Source of the DNA: Legionellales bacterium UBA4759
GTDB lineage: Bacteria > Pseudomonadota > Gammaproteobacteria > Legionellales > Legionellaceae
DNA length: 14,815 bases
Assembly: GCA_002403515.1 (NCBI GenBank)
Contig: DHHZ01000074.1
Span: 1-14,815 of the forward strand
Direction: 5' to 3'
Below the pieces are notes generated by a model. It was not told the DNA's origin. It was given only the letters and a program-made list of their open reading frames with translations, and ran no database searches. Numbering within the stretch: the first letter of the stretch is position 1; each line of letters begins with the position of its first letter. Positions 6,957 through 14,815 of the stretch are shown here, in pieces. The translations under genes and the position numbers were made by a program.

Positions 6957-9611
6957 ATGAAAATTGGACAAGATACCTTAAAAACTAAAAGCTCTATGGA
7001 GGTAGCCGGTAAAGAATATCACTTCTTTAGCTTATCGAAAGCCCAGGCTCATTTTCCAGCATTAAAAAAATTACCATTTTCCTTAAAAATTCTTTTAGAA
7101 AACTTGTTACGTTTTGAAGATGGCGATACCGTCACCGAACAAGATATCAAAGCCCTGAATGATTGGATTCAAACTAAAAATTCTGATCATGAAATTGCTT
7201 ATCGTCCCACAAGAGTGCTCATGCAAGACTTCACGGGTGTGCCAGCTGTTTGTGACTTGGCTTCCATGCGTGATGCAATGCGAGAGAACCAAGGTGATTT
7301 AAATAAAATTGCACCATTAAACAATGTGGATTTGGTCATTGACCACTCTGTGATGGTTGATGCCTATGGTAAAGCCAATGCCATGGAAATTAATACCGAC
7401 CTTGAATACGAACGCAATAAAGAACGCTATGAATTCTTACGTTGGGGTCAAAATGCATTTCAAAATTTCCGAGTAGTACCTCCTGGTACAGGTATTTGCC
7501 ATCAAGTAAATCTTGAGCATTTGGCAAAAACCATTTGGTCACAAAACATTGATGGTAAAACTTATCTTTTCCCGGATACCTTGGTAGGTACGGACTCTCA
7601 CACCACCATGGTCAATGGTTTGGGTGTTTTAGGTTGGGGTGTTGGCGGTATTGAAGCGGAAGCGGCCATGTTAGGACAGCCCGTTTCAATGCTCATTCCT
7701 GAAGTTATCGGGGTTGAATTAAGTGGCAAATTACCTGAAGGTACCACAGCGACTGACTTGGTTCTTTCAATTACACAAATGCTAAGACAATTTGGCGTAG
7801 TGGGTAAATTTGTTGAATTTTTTGGTCCTGGTATGAAACATTTGCCCTTGGCTGACCGGGCAACCATAGCTAATATGGCACCAGAATACGGCGCAACTTG
7901 TGGTATCTTTGCTATTGATGAAGAAACCATCAAATATATGCGCTTAACTGGACGCAATGAAGAAAACTGTGCAACTGTAGAAGCTTATGCTAAAGAACAA
8001 GGCATGTGGTACAGTGAAGAACAAGAAACCCCTGTTTATACCCATGTTTTAAAATTTGATTTATCTTCAGTTAAACCGTCTTTGGCTGGTCCTAAACGTC
8101 CACAAGACAAAGTTGAACTCAATGATATGCCACAAGCCATGCAAACTTTATTGGCAAACCAAACCCAAGACGGTTTTGATGTCGAAAATCAACAATTTCA
8201 ATTGCATCATGGTGATGTGGTCATTGCAGCTATCACCAGTTGCACCAACACTTCTAATCCAAGTGTATTAATGGCTGCAGGCTTATTGGCTAAAAAAGCT
8301 TGTGAAAAAGGTTTGGTTACAAAACCTTGGGTTAAAACATCTCTTGCACCTGGCTCTAAAGTGGTTACAGACTACCTAGAAAAAGCTGGTTTACAAAAAT
8401 ACCTCGACAAACTCGGTTTTGAGTTAGTGGGGTACGGTTGTACTACCTGTATTGGTAACTCAGGCCCACTACAAAAAGACATCTCTGCTTGTATTTCACA
8501 ATATGATTTAACAGTTAGCGCAGTGTTATCTGGCAACAGAAACTTTGAAGGCCGCGTGCATCCTTTAGTGAAAGCCAACTGGTTAGCTTCTCCACCTCTA
8601 GTTGTTGCATTTGCATTGGCTGGCAACACCAATATTGACTTAACAACTCAAGCCATTGGTACTGATAAAAACAACCAACCAGTCTATCTAAAAGACATAT
8701 GGCCAAGCCAACATGAGATTGCAGAAGCAGTGAATCTTGTGAATGCAGACATGTTCAAAGCTCGATATGCAAGTGTCTTTGAAGGTGACAAACATTGGCA
8801 AGCTTTACCCACAACCGAAGGTCTTACCTTCAAATGGCAGAATGATTCAACCTACATTCAAAAACCGCCTTTCTTTAACAATTTGAAAGCGCAATCTTTG
8901 AATGTCAACGCCATTAATGACGCCAGCATCTTAGCAATCTTTGGTGATTCTATTACCACCGATCACATATCTCCTGCAGGTTCCATTAAAGCCAACTCAC
9001 CTGCTGGAATTTACCTTAAATCCAAAGGGGTTGAAGAAAAAGACTTCAATTCATATGGTTCTCGACGTGGTAACCATGAGGTGATGATGCGTGGAACATT
9101 TGCAAATATTCGTATTCGTAACGAAATGATTCCTGGTGTTGAAGGTGGTTACACCCAGTACATTCCTAAAAAAGAAATCATGCCGATATATGATGCGGCG
9201 ATGCTTTACCAAAAAGACAAGCGTCCACTCATCATTATTGCTGGGAAAGAATACGGCACAGGTTCTTCACGTGACTGGGCTGCAAAAGGCACAAAATTGT
9301 TGGGTGTTAAAGCCGTTATCGCCGAAAGTTTTGAAAGAATTCATCGTTCTAATTTGGTGGGTATGGGAATTCTACCCCTTCAGTTCAAAGAAGGCCAAAA
9401 CAGACATTCTTTAAAACTCGATGGTTCTGAAGTCATTAGTCTAAACATTGACAACAGTATGCAAGCACGTGACATGATTACAGCAATCATCACCCGAACT
9501 GATGGTACTGTTGAAACTATCGAACTACAAAGTCGTATTGATACTTCCAATGAATTAAGTTATTACAAAAATGGCGGTATCTTGCAATTCGTACTTCGAC
9601 AAATGATGTAG
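6957..9611 (+). CDS. acnA: Aconitate hydratase A (aconitase, AcnA type)
   Basis: This enzyme isomerises citrate to isocitrate through cis-aconitate in the TCA cycle, using a 4Fe-4S cluster. It is 884 residues long, close to E. coli AcnA (891). The cluster cysteines are visible: C429 in ITSCTNTSNPS, and C495 and C498 in YGCTTCIGNSG. Other hallmarks are QDFTGVPAVCDLA (90-102), VDLVIDHSVMVD (124-135), PDTLVGTDSHTTM (206-218) and, in the C-terminal swivel domain, EYGTGSSRDWAAKG and FERIHRSNLVGMG. The domain order is that of the IRP1/AcnA group, not AcnB. AcnA-type enzymes in other bacteria can bind mRNA as apo-proteins, which cannot be judged here. No strong Shine-Dalgarno precedes the ATG. The permease start codon is one base after its stop, so the two are probably co-transcribed. 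Confidence 0.98.
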   Translation: MKIGQDTLKTKSSMEVAGKEYHFFSLSKAQAHFPALKKLPFSLKILLENLLRFEDGDTVTEQDIKALNDWIQTKNSDHEIAYRPTRVLMQDFTGVPAVCDLASMRDAMRENQGDLNKIAPLNNVDLVIDHSVMVDAYGKANAMEINTDLEYERNKERYEFLRWGQNAFQNFRVVPPGTGICHQVNLEHLAKTIWSQNIDGKTYLFPDTLVGTDSHTTMVNGLGVLGWGVGGIEAEAAMLGQPVSMLIPEVIGVELSGKLPEGTTATDLVLSITQMLRQFGVVGKFVEFFGPGMKHLPLADRATIANMAPEYGATCGIFAIDEETIKYMRLTGRNEENCATVEAYAKEQGMWYSEEQETPVYTHVLKFDLSSVKPSLAGPKRPQDKVELNDMPQAMQTLLANQTQDGFDVENQQFQLHHGDVVIAAITSCTNTSNPSVLMAAGLLAKKACEKGLVTKPWVKTSLAPGSKVVTDYLEKAGLQKYLDKLGFELVGYGCTTCIGNSGPLQKDISACISQYDLTVSAVLSGNRNFEGRVHPLVKANWLASPPLVVAFALAGNTNIDLTTQAIGTDKNNQPVYLKDIWPSQHEIAEAVNLVNADMFKARYASVFEGDKHWQALPTTEGLTFKWQNDSTYIQKPPFFNNLKAQSLNVNAINDASILAIFGDSITTDHISPAGSIKANSPAGIYLKSKGVEEKDFNSYGSRRGNHEVMMRGTFANIRIRNEMIPGVEGGYTQYIPKKEIMPIYDAAMLYQKDKRPLIIIAGKEYGTGSSRDWAAKGTKLLGVKAVIAESFERIHRSNLVGMGILPLQFKEGQNRHSLKLDGSEVISLNIDNSMQARDMITAIITRTDGTVETIELQSRIDTSNELSYYKNGGILQFVLRQMM

Positions 9612-9612
9612 G

Positions 9613-11004
9613 ATGAATGTGAATAAAAAACCTAAAATTTTAAGTGTATTCACGTTGGTGATGATCAACGTGATTGCTGTTGATAGTTTAAGAACCGTTC
9701 CAATTACTGCAAAATTAGGTTTGCCGCTGATTAGCTATTATGCGCTCGCGGCAATTGCTTTTTTTATTCCTGTGGCCTTGGTTGCTGCAGAACTTGCAAC
9801 CACTTACCCCCGCAATGGTGGTTTGTACATCTGGATTAAAGAAGCTTTTGGGCAACGCACTGGTTTTGCAAGTATTTGGCTACAATGCATCTATAATTTA
9901 ATTTGGTTTCCGACTATTTTATTATTTATAGCATCAACTTGCGCTTATTTGATTGATCCTCACTTGGCTCATAACAAAACATTTTTGACCACCACCATCA
10001 TTTCATTATTTTGGTTATTCACTGGTTTGAACTGTTTGGGTTTAAGAGTTGCCAGTATCATCAGCACGATTGGTGCAATTTTAGGTACTTTAATTCCCAT
10101 GATTGGTATCATTATCATGGCGGCCATTTGGCTGATACAAGGTCATAGCCCCGTGAATGAATTCCATACCTCATTATTGCCAGAATTCAGTAGCTTTCAC
10201 CCATTTTCTATGTTTGTGGTGGTATTGTTTGGATTAATTGGTATTGAAATGTCAGCGGTCCACGCAGGCGATGTTAAAAATCCTCAAAAAGATTATCCCA
10301 AAGCCATTACTTACTCAGCGATTATGATTATGGCAACCTTGGTTCTGTCTGCCCTTTCGATATTGGTGGTCGTACCATTGTCAAAGCTTAATTTGGTCAC
10401 CGGTTTGGTGCATGCTTATGACTTATTTTTCAAAGCTTATCACCTGGAATGGATGACTTCGATTATTGCATGTTTAATCATTATTGGTGGTTTAAGCTCC
10501 GTTTCAACCTGGATGATTGGACCACTGAAAGGCTTGATGATTGCGGCACATCAATCTGAAATGCCTCATGCCATTTATCAGATGAATCGCTTTCAAGCCC
10601 CTTATCGCATGCTTATCATTCAAGCAATTATTTTTTCTGCAATCAGTTATGCATTTATTTATTTCCCATCAATGAATGTTGCATATTGGTGGTTAAGTGA
10701 TATCTCCGCACAACTTGCATTGGTTATCTATATGATAATGTTTGCGGCTTTCATCAGACTTCGCCACACTCAAAGTGACAAACCAAGAATTTATAAAGTA
10801 CCGGGTGGGAAATTGGGGATGTGGTTGGTTGCTGGTAGCGGTTTTGCTTGCTCTTTGTTCGGATTTCTTATTGGCTTTGTTTCACCCAGCCAACTTCCAA
10901 CCGCAGCAAAAAGCTTATCACTGGAGTTGATGGTGGTCCTAATAATAGTTTTAATTGCGGTACCTTTCATTGCTGGCGCCAAACATCATAAAAAAGAAAA
11001 ATAA
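9613..11004 (+). CDS. APC-superfamily amino acid permease, GadC-like
   Basis: This 463-residue inner-membrane transporter has about 12 hydrophobic segments. The signature AAELATTYPRNGGLYIWIKE (58-77), the motif FGLIGIEMSAVHAGDVKNP (206-224) and the C-terminal KPRIYKVPGGKLGMW (390-404) place it in the amino acid/polyamine/organocation superfamily, nearest to the glutamate:GABA antiporter (GadC/YjeM-like) group. The substrate cannot be assigned. Glu/GABA exchange would need a decarboxylase partner, and none is in this window. Uptake of host or medium amino acids is an alternative. The start lies one base after the acnA stop (TAG-G-ATG), with no independent ribosome binding site at proper spacing. 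Expression probably depends on ribosomes arriving from acnA. The C-terminus is basic (KHHKKEK), as expected for a cytoplasmic tail. Confidence 0.9.
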   Translation: MNVNKKPKILSVFTLVMINVIAVDSLRTVPITAKLGLPLISYYALAAIAFFIPVALVAAELATTYPRNGGLYIWIKEAFGQRTGFASIWLQCIYNLIWFPTILLFIASTCAYLIDPHLAHNKTFLTTTIISLFWLFTGLNCLGLRVASIISTIGAILGTLIPMIGIIIMAAIWLIQGHSPVNEFHTSLLPEFSSFHPFSMFVVVLFGLIGIEMSAVHAGDVKNPQKDYPKAITYSAIMIMATLVLSALSILVVVPLSKLNLVTGLVHAYDLFFKAYHLEWMTSIIACLIIIGGLSSVSTWMIGPLKGLMIAAHQSEMPHAIYQMNRFQAPYRMLIIQAIIFSAISYAFIYFPSMNVAYWWLSDISAQLALVIYMIMFAAFIRLRHTQSDKPRIYKVPGGKLGMWLVAGSGFACSLFGFLIGFVSPSQLPTAAKSLSLELMVVLIIVLIAVPFIAGAKHHKKEK

Positions 11005-11033
11005 GATTAACTAAATAATTTGGTCAAGCTCAA

Positions 11034-12068
11034 ATGTCAAAATTCGCGATTGAAATATTGGATAATATAGAAGTATCAATATTTCATCGTGAAACTGTGA
11101 CCTATTTTGATATTTCTTTGTTACAACAAAAACAAAGTTTTATTGTCGACGATTTATTTCAAGCAGAGGACTTTGTTGTACCCCCTGCAAGTATCTATCA
11201 TAGAGATTGGGTCAGGGTAAAACTTGGCTATCTATTTTATGAATATATCCCAGGCGGTAAATGTTCTTTTCAACTCAAGATTAAATACATTGATATTAAC
11301 CAACGCGTCATACGTGATTTATTCTCTTATACAGGGCATCGGTATCCCTTATTTTCTTTTGATGATTTAGTGCCATTATCCTTGTATTCTTTTTACAGTG
11401 GTACTGTAAAAATTTCTCGCACACCAGATACACCAGAGATATTGCGCATTAAAACAGCAGCCCATGAAATTAGAACATTATTGATGAATATATCGATGGC
11501 AAGAACCGTCAATTTATCAGAATTTTCCAACCATGCCACGGAATTTTTTGCAGGCATTCAAGCACTCACAACCCCTGCACCAAGCCTACCACCTAAAACT
11601 AAATCAAAAGAATATGATGTCAGTGATTTTGCCAAGAATTTTTCAAAAAAGCCGACCACTTCATTTGAACTGGCTTCAAAATTGGCTGTTTCTTTTCTAT
11701 CATCATTGGGTGTTGATAACAACGCTTTTCAAGAAATTATCAATGAATATTTAGAAGTGACTCAAAAAAAGCCCTCTGAACTCAATCCAAAATGGCTTTT
11801 GGCATTAATGTCATTACCAATAGATAAAGGCAGATATACCCTTTCTACAATTTTACCTTTGGATGAAATGAGCAAAAATCCAATACAGCAGTGTATTGAT
11901 GACTATCTTAGTCGCCCGCTTCCTTATTCTTTTATTAAAGCATGGATAGATTTTTTAAAACAAATTTATAAGCTCATCCAAGAATATACAACCAAGGCAT
12001 ATTTGTATTTTTTTAAACCATTTCGTGTATCCCAGGAAAATTCTTTAATCAATTTGAGCCAGGTCTAG
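11034..12068 (+). CDS. Hypothetical protein, possible two-domain effector-like protein
   Basis: I do not recognise this 344-residue protein. No signal peptide or clear membrane helix is visible. Residues about 1-130 are rich in alternating hydrophobic and aromatic residues and look beta-strand-like. A Pro/Lys/Thr linker (178-192, TTPAPSLPPKTKSK region) separates them from a helical C-terminal half, which contains an aromatic/basic stretch near 305-330 (IYKLIQEY, AYLYFFKPF). The last ten residues are NSLINLSQV-like and not glutamate-rich, so they do not resemble the best-known Dot/Icm export signal. It starts 29 bases after the permease stop with no evident promoter or Shine-Dalgarno, so it may be the last gene of the acnA transcript. 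Its final 20 bases overlap the 3' end of the convergent decayed gene. It is coding, but its function is unknown. Confidence 0.75.
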   Translation: MSKFAIEILDNIEVSIFHRETVTYFDISLLQQKQSFIVDDLFQAEDFVVPPASIYHRDWVRVKLGYLFYEYIPGGKCSFQLKIKYIDINQRVIRDLFSYTGHRYPLFSFDDLVPLSLYSFYSGTVKISRTPDTPEILRIKTAAHEIRTLLMNISMARTVNLSEFSNHATEFFAGIQALTTPAPSLPPKTKSKEYDVSDFAKNFSKKPTTSFELASKLAVSFLSSLGVDNNAFQEIINEYLEVTQKKPSELNPKWLLALMSLPIDKGRYTLSTILPLDEMSKNPIQQCIDDYLSRPLPYSFIKAWIDFLKQIYKLIQEYTTKAYLYFFKPFRVSQENSLINLSQV

Positions 12069-12875
12069 GAGTAGAAGTAGGCACATAAGGGTTTTTTTCA
12101 ATGCTTGAATCTATAAAAGTTTTAATTTCTTGACTTAATGTCTGTGTCGCAATCGCTTTTCTAAATGCCTGAATAGAAGCAGTTTCTGCAAGCGATTTAA
12201 AAAAACGATTTTTACTATCATCATAACGATGCGTTGCCGCGGTTTTTAAAAACAGATCTAGATATTTTGCTTCATCAGCATCTGTGGTTGCTTGCATAAA
12301 TTTATCTTTTAATTCACCTAAAATTTATTTTTTTAGTACTTTTTCATCCGTTGATCTTAGTAATCCTGGTTGAGTACCAATGGCAGCAGTCATGGCTTTG
12401 TTTATCAAATTTTTTTGCATCTGAAAGCCTATCTGGAATTTTTTCAACCTCGTAACTGGCATAACTAAATTCAGGAATTTATTTAAATTTTTCTTTTAAT
12501 TTTGTTAAAAAAAGTGTCATCTGATGTAGGTTGAGCTTTAAAACAATTTTCATAATTAGATACAGATGAGGTATGATAGCTTTGCACCGCTTTGCGCAAC
12601 TGTGATGTTGGATTTTCCTAGATATTAACTTCTCTCTCAGTTATACCAGGTGGCAGAATTTCATCTATTGACTCTTTTAATTCTTCAACAACTTCTTCAA
12701 ATTCTAAAAGAGATGTTAAATGTGTTTCAAATACTAATCTAAAAATATTATCTATCTGGGTTTGGTTAAGCTCTAAGCTCCCCTCTTCGGCATTTAATAA
12801 TACAGATGCAAACGTAACCAAATCTTTAAAAGTGTCTGATTCTATCAAGAAGATTATCTGATTAAATGCTGCCAT
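12049..12875 (-). pseudogene. Decayed gene for an unrecognised helical protein, about 275 codons
   Basis: The minus strand here reads as one broken gene. A first open part of 85 codons (MAAFNQIIF..., ATG 12873-12875) stops at TAG 12618-12620. The same frame then continues with ENPTSQLRKAVQSYHTSS... for 44 codons to TAA 12483-12485 in an A/T-rich tract. A shifted frame then stays open through AMTAAIGTQPGLLRSTDEK to TAA 12325-12327. Right after that stop the same frame runs on as ILGELKDKFMQATTDADEA... to the end at 12049. There are thus two in-frame stops and at least one frameshift. A second indel at the A7 tract 12404-12410 is possible, since an alternative reading (EVEKIPDRLSDAK) is also protein-like there. 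The reconstructed product is helical and acidic at its N-terminus. The 82-residue last fragment lacks an independent ribosome binding site, and I judge it a remnant. Confidence 0.7.
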
Positions 12876-13048
12876 AAATTAACTCATTTAATCACAATTT
12901 TTTAAATATATTAAAAATAGTCTATTTTTGTCAGTCATGCGCAGAAAATTTTCTTATTTTTAAATAAATTAATTATTTATCCAAAAAAAATTCATATTAG
13001 ATAAGCTACTTTGTTGTTCTTAAATAAGTTAAAATTTATAGTAAAAAA

Positions 13049-14656
13049 TCAGGATTTGTTCTTCAAAAAATTTTCAAAATCCACTAAATTCAAGGGATAG
13101 CTTGTAATATATCCTTGAACAAAATCCACTCCAATTTCCTCTAAAATCTTCTGATCAGATTGATTTTCAACATCTTTGGCTATTACTTGTATATTTAAAC
13201 GATGAGCAAGATCAATTATGGATTGACAAATTTTTTGATTTTTTAAGGCTTCATCAATATTTTGAGTAAAATAATGATTAATTTTTAAGAAATTTACTTG
13301 AGTTTTCTTTAGCTGTAATAATGAAACATTCCCAATACCAAAATCATCTAAAGCGATAAAAAAACCTTTTTTTTGAAGATTCTGTAATTTTTCAAAAAAA
13401 GTCATGTCTTTTTTCATTAAAGAATCTTCCATAATTTCTAATATGATACTTTGTGGAGATATTTTGTTTTTTTTCAACATGACCATCCATTTATCTATAT
13501 TCTTAGTCATATTTTGAAAAAATAAATAAGGTGTATTTATACTAATTTGTATATTAGGAAAAAATTGTTGCCACTTTGGTAAATGCCGACAAATTTCATG
13601 AAACATCCAATTATGCAAATCTATAACTAATTCATTATTTTTAATAAGTGGTAAAAAGCTTACGGGTGTAATCACTCCTTTAGTCGGATGAGTCCAGCGA
13701 ATAAATACTTCTGCCTTATCAAAAATTTGAGAATTACAATTAAAAATGGGTTGTAAAAATAATTCAAATTGATTTTTTAAAAATGCTTGCTCTATTTGTT
13801 GAGTAAATAATTGTTTTTTAATATCAACAAGATGCTGCTCTGCATCATAAAAGGAATAAGTATTAAATCCATTCAATTTTGCATTAAACATGGCCTCATC
13901 AGCATGATTGATAACATCTAACATTGTTTTTCCATCTTTTGGATAAAGGCTAATTCCTATACTCGCTGAAATATGAATTAAAAAAGAATTCACCGCAAAT
14001 GGATTTTTAAAAGAAGAAAGAATATCATCAGCTACTTTTTCATATTTATCTTCAGGACCATCCACAATAAAAGCGAATTCGTCACCGTGAAGTCGAGCAA
14101 CACAGGTGACATGCGCGCGCTTTTTTGATAAACGAAGTGCTATTATTTTTAAAAGCTCATCACCTATTTGATGACCCCATAAATCATTGATTTTTTTAAA
14201 CCCATCCAAATCGAGATAAAAAAATGCAAAATTCTTCTTAGTTTTTATAACTTCATGTACTTTTTGTTCGATAAAATACTGATTTCTTAGTCCAGTAAGA
14301 CTATCCATGTAAACCTTTTTCTTTAAGTCGTCATAATCAAATAAACTTTTAAAATCCAAATTAATAATCAAAATATCAATATATTCATGAAGATGAATTA
14401 CACGGAAAATTTCTAGAAACAAATTTTTCGTTTGCCGATAAAAATGGTCTAGAGAAATTTCTCCCTGCCAATAATGATGAGCATGAAGTGCATGTTCAAT
14501 ATTTTTAGAATGTTTAAAATGTTTTTCTATAGAACTCTCATTTTTAAGTCCAGTTAATATATAAAATACTTGATTGACATATAAGACATGTTGCTGTTCG
14601 TCAAACACCAAAATACCTTTATGAAAATTTTGAGGTAAAATAAATTCAGATTCCAA
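13049..14656 (-). CDS. PAS-GGDEF-EAL protein with degenerate c-di-GMP active sites
   Basis: This 535-residue cytoplasmic protein has a PAS-like sensor (about 10-105), a GGDEF domain (about 112-272) and an EAL domain (about 280-530), families that make and break cyclic di-GMP. In the GGDEF domain the metal and guanine residues D149, N157 and D166 are kept. The signature is HGDEF (190-194), and the inhibitory RxxD site is replaced by AHVT (181-184). In the EAL domain E316 (EVF instead of EAL), N374, E407, D437, D438, K458 and Q514 are kept. The glutamate of the usual AEGVE motif is lysine (K494, in AKDVE), so phosphodiesterase activity is doubtful. The start is TTG at 14654-14656: GGAG lies eight bases upstream, an in-frame stop lies just beyond, and the next Met is residue 117 inside the GGDEF domain. 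It may act as a c-di-GMP sensor or weak cyclase. There are no membrane segments, and it appears to be a single-gene unit. Confidence 0.93.
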   Translation of the reverse strand: MESEFILPQNFHKGILVFDEQQHVLYVNQVFYILTGLKNESSIEKHFKHSKNIEHALHAHHYWQGEISLDHFYRQTKNLFLEIFRVIHLHEYIDILIINLDFKSLFDYDDLKKKVYMDSLTGLRNQYFIEQKVHEVIKTKKNFAFFYLDLDGFKKINDLWGHQIGDELLKIIALRLSKKRAHVTCVARLHGDEFAFIVDGPEDKYEKVADDILSSFKNPFAVNSFLIHISASIGISLYPKDGKTMLDVINHADEAMFNAKLNGFNTYSFYDAEQHLVDIKKQLFTQQIEQAFLKNQFELFLQPIFNCNSQIFDKAEVFIRWTHPTKGVITPVSFLPLIKNNELVIDLHNWMFHEICRHLPKWQQFFPNIQISINTPYLFFQNMTKNIDKWMVMLKKNKISPQSIILEIMEDSLMKKDMTFFEKLQNLQKKGFFIALDDFGIGNVSLLQLKKTQVNFLKINHYFTQNIDEALKNQKICQSIIDLAHRLNIQVIAKDVENQSDQKILEEIGVDFVQGYITSYPLNLVDFENFLKNKS

Positions 14657-14695
14657 AATCCTTACTCCAAAATTTATTTAAATATTGATAATTAA

Positions 14696-14701
14696 ATTAT
14701 A
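14696..14701 (-). promoter_or_regulatory. Consensus -10 element for the PAS-GGDEF-EAL gene
   Basis: The minus strand reads TATAAT here, a perfect -10 hexamer 39 bases before the TTG start, which leaves room for a leader of about 33 bases. No recognisable -35 element is found at 16-18 bases. The surroundings are AT-rich, so chance occurrence is possible. Confidence 0.4.
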
Positions 14702-14727
14702 GATTAAATTTTAATTCATGATGGACT

Positions 14728-14753
14728 AAAAAAGATCTCACTTTAAATATGAG
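14728..14753 (-). terminator. Weak candidate terminator of the right-edge gene
   Basis: On the minus strand CTCA (14753-14750) pairs with TGAG (14740-14737), extended by a T-G pair. The stem includes the TGA stop and is followed two bases later by six T (14733-14728). The stem is very short, so this rests mainly on the T-run and the position. Confidence 0.3.
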
Positions 14754-14815
14754 GGCTTCAAAGATAAATCTTGAGCTTGAGATATAAGACTTGCATCAAT
14801 CGTGTCTTGTAAAGT
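14738..14815 (-). CDS. C-terminal end of a minus-strand gene (partial)
   Basis: The last 78 bases read on the minus strand as 25 sense codons (TLQDTIDASLISQAQDLSLK and five more) followed by TGA at 14738-14740. The frame is open to the window edge, the composition is protein-like (Gln, Asp, Ser, Leu), and a T-run follows the stop. The stop lies 81 bases upstream of the PAS-GGDEF-EAL start on the same strand. The piece is too short to identify, and it could be a chance open frame. Confidence 0.5.
   Translation of the reverse strand, partial: TLQDTIDASLISQAQDLSLKPSYLK

Noticed and set aside
7598..7957. A 119-codon open frame on the minus strand inside acnA
   Set aside because: It is entirely covered by conserved aconitase sequence on the plus strand and has an unnatural composition rich in Pro, Thr and Ser, so it is an antisense shadow.
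12049..12297. The 82-codon open frame as an intact small gene
   Set aside because: Its frame continues upstream of the ATG across a stop into protein-like sequence, and no ribosome binding site precedes the ATG, so it is better explained as the tail of the decayed gene.
1..14815. CRISPR arrays, tRNA or rRNA genes, insertion sequences, prophage or defence modules
   Set aside because: I looked for direct repeats, cloverleaf elements, transposase motifs and defence-type domains on both strands and saw none.

Overview
This AT-rich window looks like chromosome of a gammaproteobacterium, most plausibly of the Legionella/Coxiella type with an intracellular or amino-acid-dependent life. The inference rests on a gammaproteobacterial PBP1A, an AcnA-type aconitase, a GadC-like amino acid permease, a GT39 glycosyltransferase, a PAS-GGDEF-EAL protein and several proteins I cannot place in any family. 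No ribosomal marker is present, so the assignment is inferred, not proven.

Layout from left to right. Positions 2-1105 (+) hold the 3' part of an unrecognised gene that is open at the window edge. It converges on a GT39-type membrane glycosyltransferase (1118-2602, -). A 486-base gene-free region follows (2603-3088). It carries three DnaA-box-like nonamers beside an AT-only stretch, and a consensus match to an IHF site. Then comes a run of plus-strand genes: mrp (Fe-S carrier ATPase), mrcA (PBP1A), a 69-residue exported cysteine-rich peptide whose ribosome binding site lies inside a perfect 15-bp hairpin, acnA, an APC-family amino acid permease one base after acnA, and an unrecognised 344-residue protein. 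On the minus strand the right part holds a decayed gene (12049-12875) with two in-frame stops and at least one frameshift, then a PAS-GGDEF-EAL protein (13049-14656) with altered active-site residues. The last 78 bases hold the C-terminus of a further minus-strand gene.

Functional links. mrp and acnA are connected through Fe-S cluster metabolism: Mrp delivers clusters and aconitase needs a 4Fe-4S cluster. The acnA-permease junction suggests coupled expression of amino acid uptake with TCA-cycle catabolism. The other genes look like independent units.

The items most worth a second look are the DnaA-box cluster, the hairpin over the small-peptide ribosome binding site, the twin CX3C peptide itself, and the c-di-GMP protein with HGDEF and a lysine at a catalytic EAL glutamate position. 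I found no CRISPR array, tRNA, rRNA, insertion sequence or convincing new multi-gene system.
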